Positions 35,040 through 44,066 are shown, numbered from the stretch's first letter. The stretch: 64,000 nt of DNA from Paenibacillus sp. FSL H8-0332 (GCF_037963835.1 NZ_CP150145.1:1550001-1614000); one strand, 5' to 3'. Notes: generated from the letters alone by a model not told the origin. Program-made: numbers and translations.

Positions 35040-37168
35040 AGGCGTAACCCTGCCGGAGCCAGTGTCAGCGCTGCAGTATTCACATATCCCGTCGCAGCCG
35101 TTCCTGCGGCAGTCAGCTTGCCGTCCGCAATCGCCTGGCTGATATATAGCTGAAGACCTGCGGTGTCCAGAGCGGCCGGGACTTTTGCCCAGAAGGTAAC
35201 CAGTGTTTTGCCCTCAGGGCTGGTAGGCAGCTCAGACTGGTTGGCGGTTGCTTCAAAATATTGCCCGTCAGCAGTCCTGAACTGCCCGTACAGACGGGTC
35301 AGATCTGCCTGCCGGACTTCGTCGCTGTTCAGTTCCACTTCGCTGTACAGCAGGTTCGAGCCGGTTCCTGTATACAGGAGGGTGGAACGTTCCTTCACGG
35401 TGGCTTTTTTGCCGGTGGCCGTGATCTTGAAGGCTTCCCCTGCATCCAGCGGAGCTACACTCTTAATGGCACTGTCGCTTGTGCTGAGAGAGAGGAACTG
35501 TGACACTTCTGTACCCTTGGTCTCCTGGAGGATGAGCTTGACTTGTCTGAAATCCAGGGTGTATGGAATATGGCCTTGAACCGTTATCTGAGTGCTGGCA
35601 CCAGGGGCAAGCACCGAAGAGCTGTTGTCCGTATAAGTCTGTGCAGAGGAAGTGAGATCCTTCTGATCCACCAGGAGTATTCCGGTAAAAGCAGGTAAGG
35701 TAATGGTCTTGGACGTTGCATTGCGTATCGTCAGACTGGCCTGTACCAGATCCTCGCTGCCCCAAGGCAGACGCAGCAGGGAGTCCAGAGAGACAGCGAA
35801 GGTACCGTAGGTATTGGTTACGCTAGTCTCGGCGGCGAGATGAATCTGGCTCTCTGGCGTATAAGGGATGCGGAAATAGGCCACAGGCAGCGTTATCTTA
35901 TCCGCGCTGGCTGCAGGAGCAATCATTCGCAGCTCCAGCGAATTCTGGGCCAGCTCCAGCGGAACACTGGCGCTCAGCTCAATCAGCTTTTCTTCCAGCG
36001 GCTTCAGGGTCAGGCTGCTCAAGGCAGTGGCCGTCACCGGGAAGCTATAGCCTTCCGCCGACTTGACGTTAAGCTCATAAGCAGGCAAAGTGACCGCTGT
36101 GCTGCCGGTATTCTTCACCCGGAGCTGATAGCTCCAGACACCATTGCCGTTATCCGCATGCACACTTACCTTCAGCAGCTGCATGTCCACCAAATTGCTG
36201 TCGATGGAGACCTTTTTGGTATAACCCGCCGCTACGGTGAAATCTGCGGTTACGGCAGCCGGAAGTGCGTAGGAAGAGACAGGCAAGTACAGCTTGAGTC
36301 CTTCATCCAGCTTGGCGATCTGCAGCGTCATCCGGGTGACATTCATGTAGGAGGGAATCTCGGTCATATAATAGAGCGTCTTTTTCTCCTGAGGCTGAAG
36401 CTTGAACTCGGAGCTGCTGTCATCCAGTGTAAGTGTGAAGACAGAGCCGCCCGAGGATTTCAGGTACAAGGTATAGCCCGGATCTGTAAGCACCTTGGTA
36501 CCCAGATTGGTTAGGCTAAGCCCGACCTTGGCATAGACTTTGCCGTTATATTTGTAGATTTGCACGGACTCGGCTTTGGTGCCGGCTGTAATGCCGCCGA
36601 GTTCAACCTTCCGGGTCTCCCCTGTAAGCGAGGACAGTGAATAATTGGAAGGAACCGTGAATGTGCCTATGCGCTGTTCATAATTAGCGGCGCTGAAATT
36701 CCAGCCGTAGATGTTGATTTTGAGCCCTTTGACGGAGGCGGCTGTTCCAATATTCGCGTAGTATGTAAGGCTGGTGCTCTGCTTTGCGGGGATTTTCTTG
36801 ACCGTGCTGTCTGCGCTGACCGGTATTCCCTTGATGACGCTGCCGCCCGCAGTTACAATTTTGGAGAAATAGTCCGCCAGATTGACACTGCTGCCGGCAT
36901 TGTTGGTATAGGTAAGCGTGTAGGTGAGAATATTGCCGCCGGTTTGGCTCTGAATCCCTACATGGCTTAGCTTCACCTGAAGCGCGGTGCCGAGCTTGAG
37001 CGAACTTAGACCATTAAGTGTGGAGACTTCCGTGACCGTGCTTGCTGCTAGGGCAGCCGTTGAAGCGGATGAAGCAGCATAGGCCGTGGTTCCCGGGCTT
37101 CCTGCGGTCTGACTTGCGGCAAATGTGCTGAGCAGCAGCAGAACAAATGCTTTTTTTCGTGTAAGCAT
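35036..37168 (-). CDS. Exported protein with about five tandem Ig-like beta domains
   Basis: 710 residues, first gene of the export operon. I set the start at MLTRKK because GAAGGAGGG lies six bases upstream. A signal peptide follows (about residues 1-32, hydrophobic core FVLLLLSTFAAS, likely cleavage after AYA). The rest divides into about five related blocks of 110-125 residues. Each has the rhythm of a beta sandwich: a strand, then an N-T/N-A turn (TYTNNAGSSV, LTNLGTKV, VKNTGSTAV, IRNATSKT), then LP.Y or similar, a G/S turn, L.P.e and IP. No catalytic motif or sortase signal is seen. It may be a surface or secreted partner of the MacAB-like transporter. The name of this family is not known to me. 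Confidence 0.75.
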   Translation of the reverse strand: MLTRKKAFVLLLLSTFAASQTAGSPGTTAYAASSASTAALAASTVTEVSTLNGLSSLKLGTALQVKLSHVGIQSQTGGNILTYTLTYTNNAGSSVNLADYFSKIVTAGGSVIKGIPVSADSTVKKIPAKQSTSLTYYANIGTAASVKGLKINIYGWNFSAANYEQRIGTFTVPSNYSLSSLTGETRKVELGGITAGTKAESVQIYKYNGKVYAKVGLSLTNLGTKVLTDPGYTLYLKSSGGSVFTLTLDDSSSEFKLQPQEKKTLYYMTEIPSYMNVTRMTLQIAKLDEGLKLYLPVSSYALPAAVTADFTVAAGYTKKVSIDSNLVDMQLLKVSVHADNGNGVWSYQLRVKNTGSTAVTLPAYELNVKSAEGYSFPVTATALSSLTLKPLEEKLIELSASVPLELAQNSLELRMIAPAASADKITLPVAYFRIPYTPESQIHLAAETSVTNTYGTFAVSLDSLLRLPWGSEDLVQASLTIRNATSKTITLPAFTGILLVDQKDLTSSAQTYTDNSSSVLAPGASTQITVQGHIPYTLDFRQVKLILQETKGTEVSQFLSLSTSDSAIKSVAPLDAGEAFKITATGKKATVKERSTLLYTGTGSNLLYSEVELNSDEVRQADLTRLYGQFRTADGQYFEATANQSELPTSPEGKTLVTFWAKVPAALDTAGLQLYISQAIADGKLTAAGTAATGYVNTAALTLAPAGLRL

Positions 37169-37253
37169 GTAATTCCCTCCTTCTATGATCTCATAAGGCA
37201 AAATATCAACATTGACTGAATGTCCGCTGAAAAAAAAGCCGTCAAACCGCGCT

Positions 37254-37286
37254 GAAGCTTAAAGGAAGCTTAAAAGAAGATAAAAA
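37254..37286. repeat. Three tandem 11-bp direct repeats upstream of the export operon
   Basis: GAAGCTTAAAG, GAAGCTTAAAA and GAAGATAAAAA follow one another without spacer. They lie 86-118 bases upstream of the export operon's first codon and 22 bases before the pheS -35. Direct repeats with 11-bp pitch are the typical binding pattern of OmpR-type response regulators. No such regulator is encoded in the window. Confidence 0.6.
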
Positions 37287-37307
37287 AATAAGCGGACTTT
37301 GCGCTGC

Positions 37308-37336
37308 TTGTCAAACGGGCAGTTTTTGCATATAAT
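37308..37336 (+). promoter_or_regulatory. Promoter of the pheS-pheT T-box transcript
   Basis: TTGTCA, 17 bases, TATAAT: five of six and six of six matches to sigma-A consensus with ideal spacing. The T-box leader begins about 45 bases downstream. Confidence 0.85.
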
Positions 37337-37385
37337 GAATAGACATATCTTCTCGAAGTTTATGTTAATCATCCGCAAAATGCAT

Positions 37386-37687
37386 TGATGGAGAAGAGTA
37401 CGCAGTGCCTGGCTTACAGGGAGGAAGCGCCGCAGATTGAGAGCGTTTCTAAGAGAGCAGAGCTGCCGAAGTTCACTCCGGAGCAGTTCCCTGAATGTGC
37501 TTCAAGGCTTCCTTGAAGAGTGCTAGTAGGGGAGACCGGCCGCAGACCGTTATTTCTGTATAAAGTGAGACAGGTCTTTGCCGCACCGAAAGAGGGAATA
37601 TTGCTCTTAAGGGAAGCGTACGGCCGTCTAACAAGGGTGGTACCACGGTCTTTTCGTCCCTTTACCGGGAGAAAAGGCCTTTTTTTG
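37386..37687 (+). promoter_or_regulatory. T-box riboswitch, phenylalanine specific
   Basis: The leader senses uncharged tRNA-Phe. The AGTA bulge is at 37397-37400. The lower stem I pairs GGAAGC (about 37423) with GCTTCC (37507). Just before the 3' strand is the specifier TTC at 37501-37503, followed by A, which is a Phe codon. The distal loop region reads AGAGAGC..GCCGAAG. The T-box sequence AAGGGTGGTACCACGG is at 37633-37648. The terminator GGTCTTTTC-CCC / GGG-GAAAAGGCC followed by seven T spans 37647-37687. Uncharged tRNA-Phe should stabilise the antiterminator and allow pheS expression. Confidence 0.95.
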
Positions 37688-37723
37688 TTGAACAATACGA
37701 GATTTGAGGGGGCAGTACAAGCC

Positions 37724-38758
37724 ATGAAAGACAAATTGGAAGCACTGAAGGCTGAGGCACTGACGAAGCTGCAGGCGGTATCCGATCCGCAGATTCTGAA
37801 TGACCTGCGCGTCAAATACCTTGGCAAAAAAGGCGAGCTGACAGAGGTTCTGCGCGGTATGGGCGGACTAAGCGCGGAGGAGCGTCCGGTGATCGGCCAG
37901 GTGGCCAATCTGGTGCGCAGCGCCATTGAAGAGGTGATCGGCGCCAAGCAGGAGCTGTTCCAGCAGCAGGAGACGCAGAATCGCCTGAATGCGGAGAAGG
38001 TCGATGTAACCCTGCAAGGCCGCGGCATGCCGCAGGGCGGGATTCATCCGCTCAGCCGGGTGATCCAGGAGATCGAGGATATTTTCATCGGCATGGGCTA
38101 CCAGGTTGCGGAAGGACCGGAAGTAGAGACGGATTATTACAACTTCGAGGCGCTTAACCTTCCGAAGAACCATCCGGCCCGCGATATGCAGGATTCCTTC
38201 TATATTACGGAAGACATTCTGATGCGCACACAGACCTCGCCGGTTCAGATCCGTACCATGCAGGCGATGAATGGTGAGACTCCGGTCAAAGTGATCTGTC
38301 CGGGCAAAGTATTCCGCCGTGACGATGACGATGCGACCCACTCCTTCCAGTTCCATCAGATTGAAGGCCTGGTGATCGGCCGCAATATCCGCATGAGCGA
38401 CCTGAAGGGCACCCTGCAGCAGTTCATGAAGGAGATGTTCGGGCCTAGTGCAGGCATCCGCCTGCGTCCAAGCTTCTTCCCGTTCACCGAGCCTAGCGTT
38501 GAGGTGGATGTAAGCTGCTTCAAATGCGGCGGCGAAGGCTGCCGTCTCTGCAAGCAGAGCGGCTGGCTGGAGATTCTCGGCGCCGGTATGGTGCACCCGA
38601 ATGTGCTGCGGATGGGCGGATATGATCCGGAAATCTACAGCGGCTTCGCGTTCGGCATGGGCGCTGAACGGATCGCGATGCTGAAGTACGGCATCGACGA
38701 CATCCGCTACTTCTACACGAATGATATGGGCTTTGTGAAGCAGTTCAAGGGTATTTAG
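37724..38758 (+). CDS. pheS: Phenylalanine-tRNA ligase alpha subunit
   Basis: PheS carries the catalytic site of the heterotetrameric PheRS that charges tRNA-Phe. The 344 residues have the N-terminal coiled-coil arm (about 1-85). The class II core has motif 2 around [21 protein letters not shown], and motif 3 around [19 protein letters not shown] zinc-like [12 protein letters not shown] cluster typical of bacterial PheS is present. The ATG at 37724 is the first sensible start after the T-box terminator; GAGGGGG lies about 11 bases before. pheT follows only after an unusual 351-base gap holding a structured repeat. Confidence 0.97.
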   Translation: MKDKLEALKAEALTKLQAVSDPQILNDLRVKYLGKKGELTEVLRGMGGLSAEERPVIGQVANLVRSAIEEVIGAKQELFQQQETQNRLNAEKVDVTLQGRGMPQGGIHPLSRVIQEIEDIFIGMGYQVAEGPEVETDYYNFEALNLPKNHPARDMQDSFYITEDILMRTQTSPVQIRTMQAMNGETPVKVICPGKVFRRDDDDATHSFQFHQIEGLVIGRNIRMSDLKGTLQQFMKEMFGPSAGIRLRPSFFPFTEPSVEVDVSCFKCGGEGCRLCKQSGWLEILGAGMVHPNVLRMGGYDPEIYSGFAFGMGAERIAMLKYGIDDIRYFYTNDMGFVKQFKGI

Positions 38759-38850
38759 GGATTTGGCGGGTGTGCGCGGGGGCGCGGGCCGGATACAGAT
38801 AAGCCGGAGGGACGACGGCAGTTCTAGAGGAATGACTGTAATAGAAGGAC

Positions 38851-38967
38851 CGGAGGGGAATTTTGGAACTGTAGGAGCGGAAGCGACCGCCTTTGTGTTT
38901 GGATTTCTACCGCGAGAAGCGGTTCTAATCAGGAAATCCAAACACAACAGCGGCCGGAAGTCCAAAT
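38851..38967. repeat. Structured dispersed element, copy 2 (between pheS and pheT)
   Basis: Partner of 17212-17327. Conserved blocks: GGAGGGGAA, TTTTGGAACTGTAGGAGCGG, AGCGACCGCCTTTGTG, and ACAACAGCGGCCGGAAGTCC. The 15-bp stem is fully Watson-Crick here (TTGTGTTTGGATTTC with GAAATCCAAACACAA) and encloses ACCGC-GAGA-AGCGGT. It accounts for a third of the 351-base gap between the two PheRS genes. The rest of the gap has no gene beyond the pheT ribosome site. Confidence 0.85.
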
Positions 38968-39109
38968 ATTCTCTGGAGGAACACTGGAATACAGGAATTT
39001 GGGTTAGGACGAAGTTGGCACTATGGCTTGTTGTATATCCGCTTCCGTGCGCGAAGCGCAGGCCGCCATGGAGATCAATACATCTGAAACAAAAAGGAAG
39101 TGTGCGATT

Positions 39110-41554
39110 ATGAAAGTATCAACCGCCTGGCTGGCCGATTATATATCGCTGGAAGGGGTGACCGCAGATGAGCTGGCGGACAAAATCACCACCGCCGGCA
39201 TCGAGATTGACGGAGTAGAACGCCGCAACAAAGGGATTTCCGGGATTGTGACCGGCTACGTGAAATCCAAAGAGAAGCACCCGGACGCCGATAAGCTGAA
39301 TATCTGTATCGTCGATGCAGGGCAGGGTGAGGATCTGCAGATCGTCTGCGGAGCGAAGAATGTCGCGGCTGGGCAGAAGGTTCCGGTCGCGCTGGTAGGC
39401 GCCAAGCTACCGGGCCTGGAGATCAAAAAAGCCAAGCTGCGCGGTGTGCTGTCGCAGGGAATGATCTGCTCGGCCAAAGAGCTGGGCCTCAACGACAAGC
39501 TGCTGCCCAAAGAGCTGCAGGAAGGCATTCTCGTGCTGCCTGAGCATACAGAGGTGGGCCAGGATATTCTTAAGGTGCTTGGACTGAATGACGAAATCCT
39601 TGATTTCGACCTGACGCCGAACCGTTCCGACTGCCTGAGCATGATCGGTGCCGCTTATGAGGTAAGCGCGGTGCTGGGCCGCGAGTTGAAGCTGGCTGAT
39701 CCGGCGGCAGAGCTCGTGGAAACGGGCGGCAAGGCAGCGGACTCCATCACGGTTACAATTGAGGACGAGGCATTCTGCAGCCATTATGCCGTGCGTTATA
39801 TTGCCGGAGTGAAGACCGCGCCGTCCCCGCTGTGGATTCAGAACCGCCTGATGGCGGCCGGGGTACGTCCGATTAATAATATCGTAGACATCACCAACTA
39901 TGTGATGCTGGAATACGGACAGCCGCTGCATGCATTTGACGGCGGGCAGCTCCAGGGCGGAACCATCGGTGTAAGGTTTGCCCGTGAAGGGGAAGGACTG
40001 GTTACCCTTGACGGACAAGATCGCAAGCTGGAGCCGCAGATGCTGGTTATTGCCGATGGTTCAGGCGCAATTGGCCTGGCCGGAGTGATGGGCGGACTCT
40101 CTACAGAGGTTACCGCAGACACCGTCAATATTGTGCTGGAGTCCGCCAAGTTCGACGGGGGAACTGTACGCAAGACCTCGCGTCAGCTGGGTCTGCGCTC
40201 GGAAGCTTCCCAGCGGTTCGAGAAGGAAGTGGATCCGAACGCGGTCATCCCTGCGCTTAACCGTGCGGCTGCACTGATTGCCCGGTATGCCGGAGGAATG
40301 GTGCATGAAGGGGTTGTCCAGGCTGGCAGCGTCTTTGGTCAGGAGAAGGTGCTGCCATTATCGCTGGAGAAGCTGAATCGCTATCTCGGCACAGATCTGT
40401 CACTGCTGGAAGTGAAAACCCTGTTCGGACGTCTGCACTTCAAGTGTGGTGATGCGGCCCAGGGAATCGTTGAAGTCGAGGTACCGACACGGCGCGGAGA
40501 CATTACCCAGGATGTGGATCTGATTGAAGAGATCGCCCGCTTATACGGCTACGATAACATTCCGACCACCCTGATCGAAGGCACAACAACACCGGGCGCG
40601 CTTACCAGACAGCAGTCCCTGCGCCGCGAACTGCGCCGCCTGCTCTCGCTGGGCGGGTATCAGGAGGTTATGGGCTATTCCTTCATTCAGCCGGAGCAGA
40701 GCAAGCTCTTCCCTATGCTGGCGGAAGGCAAGCAGTCAGTGAAGCTGGCCATGCCAATGAGCGAGGAGCGCAGCGTGCTGCGTACCAGCCTGCTGCCGCA
40801 GCTGCTGGATATCGCCCTCTACAACACGAACCGCCGCCAAGGCGATCTGGCGTTGTTCGAAATCGGCAATGTGTTCTTCACGGAGGAGGAAGTGCTTACC
40901 CGCCAGCCGAGCGAGCTGCCGGTGCTGGGGCTGCTGCTGAGCGGTACGCGTGCAGCCAAGCAGTGGAACGTGACTGCCGAGCCGGTGGACTTCTTCGACC
41001 TTAAGGGTGCGCTGGAGACGGTATTTGCGCATCTGGGCCTTACGGATCGCGTAGTCTATGAAGGGGACGCGCCTGAAGGCTATCATCCGGGACGCTCCGC
41101 TTCCATCTATCTGCTTCAGGCAGAGGGCCGCGTGAAGATCGGTACGATGGGGCAGCTTCATCCCGAACTGCAACGCCAGATGGATCTGGAGGATACGTAT
41201 GTATCCGAAGTCCTGCTGCAGCCTCTCTATGATGCGGCGCGCGCCCAGCTGCAGTACAGCGAGCTTCACCGCTTCCCGGGCATGGAGCGGGACATTGCGG
41301 TGGTAGTGGATGATGCAGTTCCGGCAGGGCATCTGATCGGGGCCATCCGTGAGCATGGCGGCACTCTGCTGCAGAATGTGCAGGTATTCGATGTCTACAC
41401 AGGAGGCAAGATGGAGGCAGGCAAGAAGAGTGTTGCCCTGTCGCTGCTGTACCGTCATACCGAGCATACACTGACCGATGAAGAAGTTGTGGAAGTCCAT
41501 GACAAAGTGGTCTCTGCGCTTGAACAAACTTTTGGCGCAGAATTAAGAAAATAG
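39110..41554 (+). CDS. pheT: Phenylalanine-tRNA ligase beta subunit
   Basis: PheT is the tRNA-binding and editing subunit of PheRS. The 814 residues show the EMAP/Arm OB-fold tRNA-binding domain (about 40-150, HPDADKLNICIVD), the B3/B4 editing domain (about 210-390), and B5. The catalytic-like core follows, and the C-terminal FDX-ACB anticodon-binding domain (about 720-814, HRFPGMERDIAVVVDD). I chose the ATG at 39110, eight bases after GGAAG. The frame is open for 29 more codons upstream but without a ribosome site. A strong terminator follows, so zapA is a separate unit. Confidence 0.96.
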   Translation: MKVSTAWLADYISLEGVTADELADKITTAGIEIDGVERRNKGISGIVTGYVKSKEKHPDADKLNICIVDAGQGEDLQIVCGAKNVAAGQKVPVALVGAKLPGLEIKKAKLRGVLSQGMICSAKELGLNDKLLPKELQEGILVLPEHTEVGQDILKVLGLNDEILDFDLTPNRSDCLSMIGAAYEVSAVLGRELKLADPAAELVETGGKAADSITVTIEDEAFCSHYAVRYIAGVKTAPSPLWIQNRLMAAGVRPINNIVDITNYVMLEYGQPLHAFDGGQLQGGTIGVRFAREGEGLVTLDGQDRKLEPQMLVIADGSGAIGLAGVMGGLSTEVTADTVNIVLESAKFDGGTVRKTSRQLGLRSEASQRFEKEVDPNAVIPALNRAAALIARYAGGMVHEGVVQAGSVFGQEKVLPLSLEKLNRYLGTDLSLLEVKTLFGRLHFKCGDAAQGIVEVEVPTRRGDITQDVDLIEEIARLYGYDNIPTTLIEGTTTPGALTRQQSLRRELRRLLSLGGYQEVMGYSFIQPEQSKLFPMLAEGKQSVKLAMPMSEERSVLRTSLLPQLLDIALYNTNRRQGDLALFEIGNVFFTEEEVLTRQPSELPVLGLLLSGTRAAKQWNVTAEPVDFFDLKGALETVFAHLGLTDRVVYEGDAPEGYHPGRSASIYLLQAEGRVKIGTMGQLHPELQRQMDLEDTYVSEVLLQPLYDAARAQLQYSELHRFPGMERDIAVVVDDAVPAGHLIGAIREHGGTLLQNVQVFDVYTGGKMEAGKKSVALSLLYRHTEHTLTDEEVVEVHDKVVSALEQTFGAELRK

Positions 41555-41566
41555 CAGGAATTGTGC

Positions 41567-41613
41567 AAAGCCGCAGCGAATCCAATTAGAAACAGAGATT
41601 CGCTGCGGCTTTT
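41567..41613 (+). terminator. Terminator of pheS-pheT
   Basis: AAAGCCGCAGCGAATC pairs with GATTCGCTGCGGCTTTT around a 14-base loop. It lies 13 bases after pheT. Confidence 0.9.
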
Positions 41614-41669
41614 CTGTACCCTTGTGAGGTGCGAAGGCACATGCAATTAAATGCAATGGACACGTGCTT

Positions 41670-41699
41670 TTGCCAAAGGTCAGGAAATCACGCTACAAT
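41670..41699 (+). promoter_or_regulatory. zapA promoter
   Basis: TTGCCA, 18 bases, TACAAT. It lies 60 bases before the zapA start codon. Confidence 0.65.
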
Positions 41700-41758
41700 A
41701 GGAGCAAGAGCAAAGAAACCAACTTAGAATCCGCACACATACAAAGGAGGGCACAACT

Positions 41759-43930
41759 GTGGCTATGGACCGGACCCGTGTCGCCGTGGAGATATACGGA
41801 ACTTCCTACAAGCTTGTCGGAAGCAGCACAGAATATATGAAACAGGTTGCCCGTCATGTCGATGAGCATATGCGTGCAATATCGAAATCACATTCCAGAC
41901 TGGATACGCCGCGGATTGCGGTGCTTACAGCTGTACATATGGCAGAGCAGGCGATCCAGGTTCAGGATTTCAAGAATGAACTGAATATGCTGACCGGTGA
42001 ACGTACCGAGCTTCGTGTAGAGGTGTCACGCCTTCAGGAAACGCAGCGTGAACAGCAGGAAGAATATGAGAAGCTGGAAGCGGCCGCGAAGGAAGAGGCG
42101 GCGCGGCTGATTGCTGCCGCCGAAGAAGAACGGTCACGGCATCTGGAGCAGCAGGAGCAGGAGCGGCAGCTGCATACACAGCTGCTGGAGGAAGAGAAGC
42201 AGGCTGCGGCCGCCGGCCGCGAGCAGCTGGTGCAGGAGCTGAAGGCGCGCGAGGCCGAGCTTAAGGCGCTGCGCGAGGGTCATGAAGCAGAGCAGGCCGC
42301 AAGCCGTGAGGCGGCCCGGCAGGAGCTGCAAGCCGCAGAAGCCATGCGGCTGCAGCAGCTGGAAGAGATGAAGTCTGCCCACCTGCAGGAATTGGAGCAG
42401 TTGCGCGAGACGCTAATGCGCGAGAAGACAGAGACGTTGTCTGCCCTGGAGCAGGAGCTGCATGAGACCCGGGAGTCGATGGGCAGCGAGATTGTGGAGA
42501 TCCGCTCCACGTTAAGCAAGGAGCTGGCGGATACCAAGGCTGCGCTCACAAGTGAGCTTACCGGGGAACGGGAAGCGCATGAGAAAGAGCTGGCCAAGAA
42601 TAAGGAGCTGCGGCAGACGCAAGGGACGCAGGAGCACCGGCACAAGCAGCAGCTTCAGGAGCTGGAGAAGCAGCTTGGTGAGCTGCGCGGCGGAACCGGG
42701 CAGCTCCAGTCCCGGCTGCGGGCGGCGGAGGCCGGGCTTAAGGGCGAACGCGATGCGCGGCTGACGCTGCTTGCACAGTACGAGGCTGTGCTGAAGCGGG
42801 AGGAGCAGCTCGGAGAGGAGCTGCGGCTCGCAGCAGAGGGGGCGCAGCAGCATAGCGCCGAGCTGGAGGAAGCACGCCGGCGCTATGAGGCTGTAGAGAG
42901 TGAAGCAGCAGAGCTGCGCGGCGCGCTGCAAGAGACGGCGGACAAGCTCAGCACGGCGCTTGAGGAGCTGCACACAGCCACGGAGCTTGGCAATCTGCTG
43001 AACGATGAGCTGGAAGGGCTGCGCCAGCGTTATGAGCTGACGCAGGAAGAAGCGGCAGCACTGCGTAAATCTCTGCGGGAGACCGCAGAGCAGCTCAGCC
43101 GGACGCAGGTCGAATTCGACCGTACGGCACAGGAAGCAGCTTCCTGGCAGGAGCGCGCGAACAAACATATGGAGGATATCAGCGAGCTGGAGATGAACCT
43201 TCTGGAAGAAGGGGAGAAGTCAGCAGCATTACAGCGCGAAGTGGAGACCCTTCGCGGACAGGCAGACGGTATGGTTCAGCAGCTTGACCAGGAAGCGCGG
43301 CTGCGTGCCGAAGCAGAGCAGGAGCTTGCCGTTCAGCAGGAGGCGGCAGAGGCAGCCCGCAAGGAACTGGCTGCGCTGCGCGTCCGTTATGAAGAGCTGA
43401 TCGCCCAGTACGACGAGATTCTACAGGACGGCGAACAGCTGAAGGAACGCTGCGAGCTGCTGGAAGCCGAAGGTGAGGAAGCTGCGCGGCGTCTGGAAGA
43501 GCTGTATGAGGCAGGCCGTGAAGCTGCCGCTACGGCAGCGGAGCAGCAGGAAACACTCCGCGAGACCAGGGAGTATGAAGCTACCTGGAAGCAGAAATAT
43601 GAGGAGCTTCAGCAGCGCGAGCAGCAGTGGAACGAGCAGGAGGCGCAGCTGCGCGAGGAGATTGAGATCTGGCAGCAGGAGGCCGGGGAGGCTGAAGCCC
43701 AGGCGGAAGCAGTCAGCCGCTCGCGCACCGAGGCGGCGCAGCAGCTGGATGAGATCGGCGAGAGCTATGAGATGGTCCAAGGCCAGCTGCGGCTGATTCA
43801 GGCCAAGTTCGAGCTGCAGCAGGGTGAGCTGGAGAAGCTGTCCCAGGAGCATCACAGCCTGCAGGCGGAATATGCCAAGCTGCAGAGTGAATATAATGAA
43901 TGGATTCAACTGATCGAACAGGACAGTTGA
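41759..43930 (+). CDS. zapA: ZapA-domain protein with a giant C-terminal coiled coil
   Basis: ZapA binds and bundles FtsZ in the division ring. Residues about 5-85 match ZapA (VAVEIYGTSYKLVGSSTEYMKQVARHVDEHM, given here only as landmarks VAVEIYGTSYKL and YMKQVARHVDEHM, then TPRIAVLTAVHMAEQ). B. subtilis ZapA ends there, near 85 residues. This protein continues for about 635 more residues of Glu/Gln/Ala/Leu/Arg heptad sequence, from KNELNMLTGERTELRV to the last residues, with almost no proline. A rod many tens of nanometres long is implied. GTG at 41759 is the start, eight bases after AAAGGAGG. No stop or frameshift separates the two parts. The position after pheT is the conserved zapA locus; rnhC, cvpA and polX of the Bacillus neighbourhood are missing. 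Confidence 0.88.
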   Translation: MAMDRTRVAVEIYGTSYKLVGSSTEYMKQVARHVDEHMRAISKSHSRLDTPRIAVLTAVHMAEQAIQVQDFKNELNMLTGERTELRVEVSRLQETQREQQEEYEKLEAAAKEEAARLIAAAEEERSRHLEQQEQERQLHTQLLEEEKQAAAAGREQLVQELKAREAELKALREGHEAEQAASREAARQELQAAEAMRLQQLEEMKSAHLQELEQLRETLMREKTETLSALEQELHETRESMGSEIVEIRSTLSKELADTKAALTSELTGEREAHEKELAKNKELRQTQGTQEHRHKQQLQELEKQLGELRGGTGQLQSRLRAAEAGLKGERDARLTLLAQYEAVLKREEQLGEELRLAAEGAQQHSAELEEARRRYEAVESEAAELRGALQETADKLSTALEELHTATELGNLLNDELEGLRQRYELTQEEAAALRKSLRETAEQLSRTQVEFDRTAQEAASWQERANKHMEDISELEMNLLEEGEKSAALQREVETLRGQADGMVQQLDQEARLRAEAEQELAVQQEAAEAARKELAALRVRYEELIAQYDEILQDGEQLKERCELLEAEGEEAARRLEELYEAGREAAATAAEQQETLRETREYEATWKQKYEELQQREQQWNEQEAQLREEIEIWQQEAGEAEAQAEAVSRSRTEAAQQLDEIGESYEMVQGQLRLIQAKFELQQGELEKLSQEHHSLQAEYAKLQSEYNEWIQLIEQDS

Positions 43931-43952
43931 ATGGCGGATGCATCACAGGAAG

Positions 43953-43989
43953 AGCTGTTATAAGCAGGAATGCTTAGAACGGCTTTTTC
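43953..43989 (+). terminator. Terminator of zapA
   Basis: AGCTGTTATAAGCA pairs with TGCTTAGAACGGCT with a single A-G mismatch, around GGAA and followed by five T. Confidence 0.85.
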
Positions 43990-44066
43990 TGCTGTGCAGG
44001 GACGGGGGACGGATTCCTCCTGATGAGGGCTGCTGCTCTAAACTTGGCTGGAGTGAAGTAGTGGAT

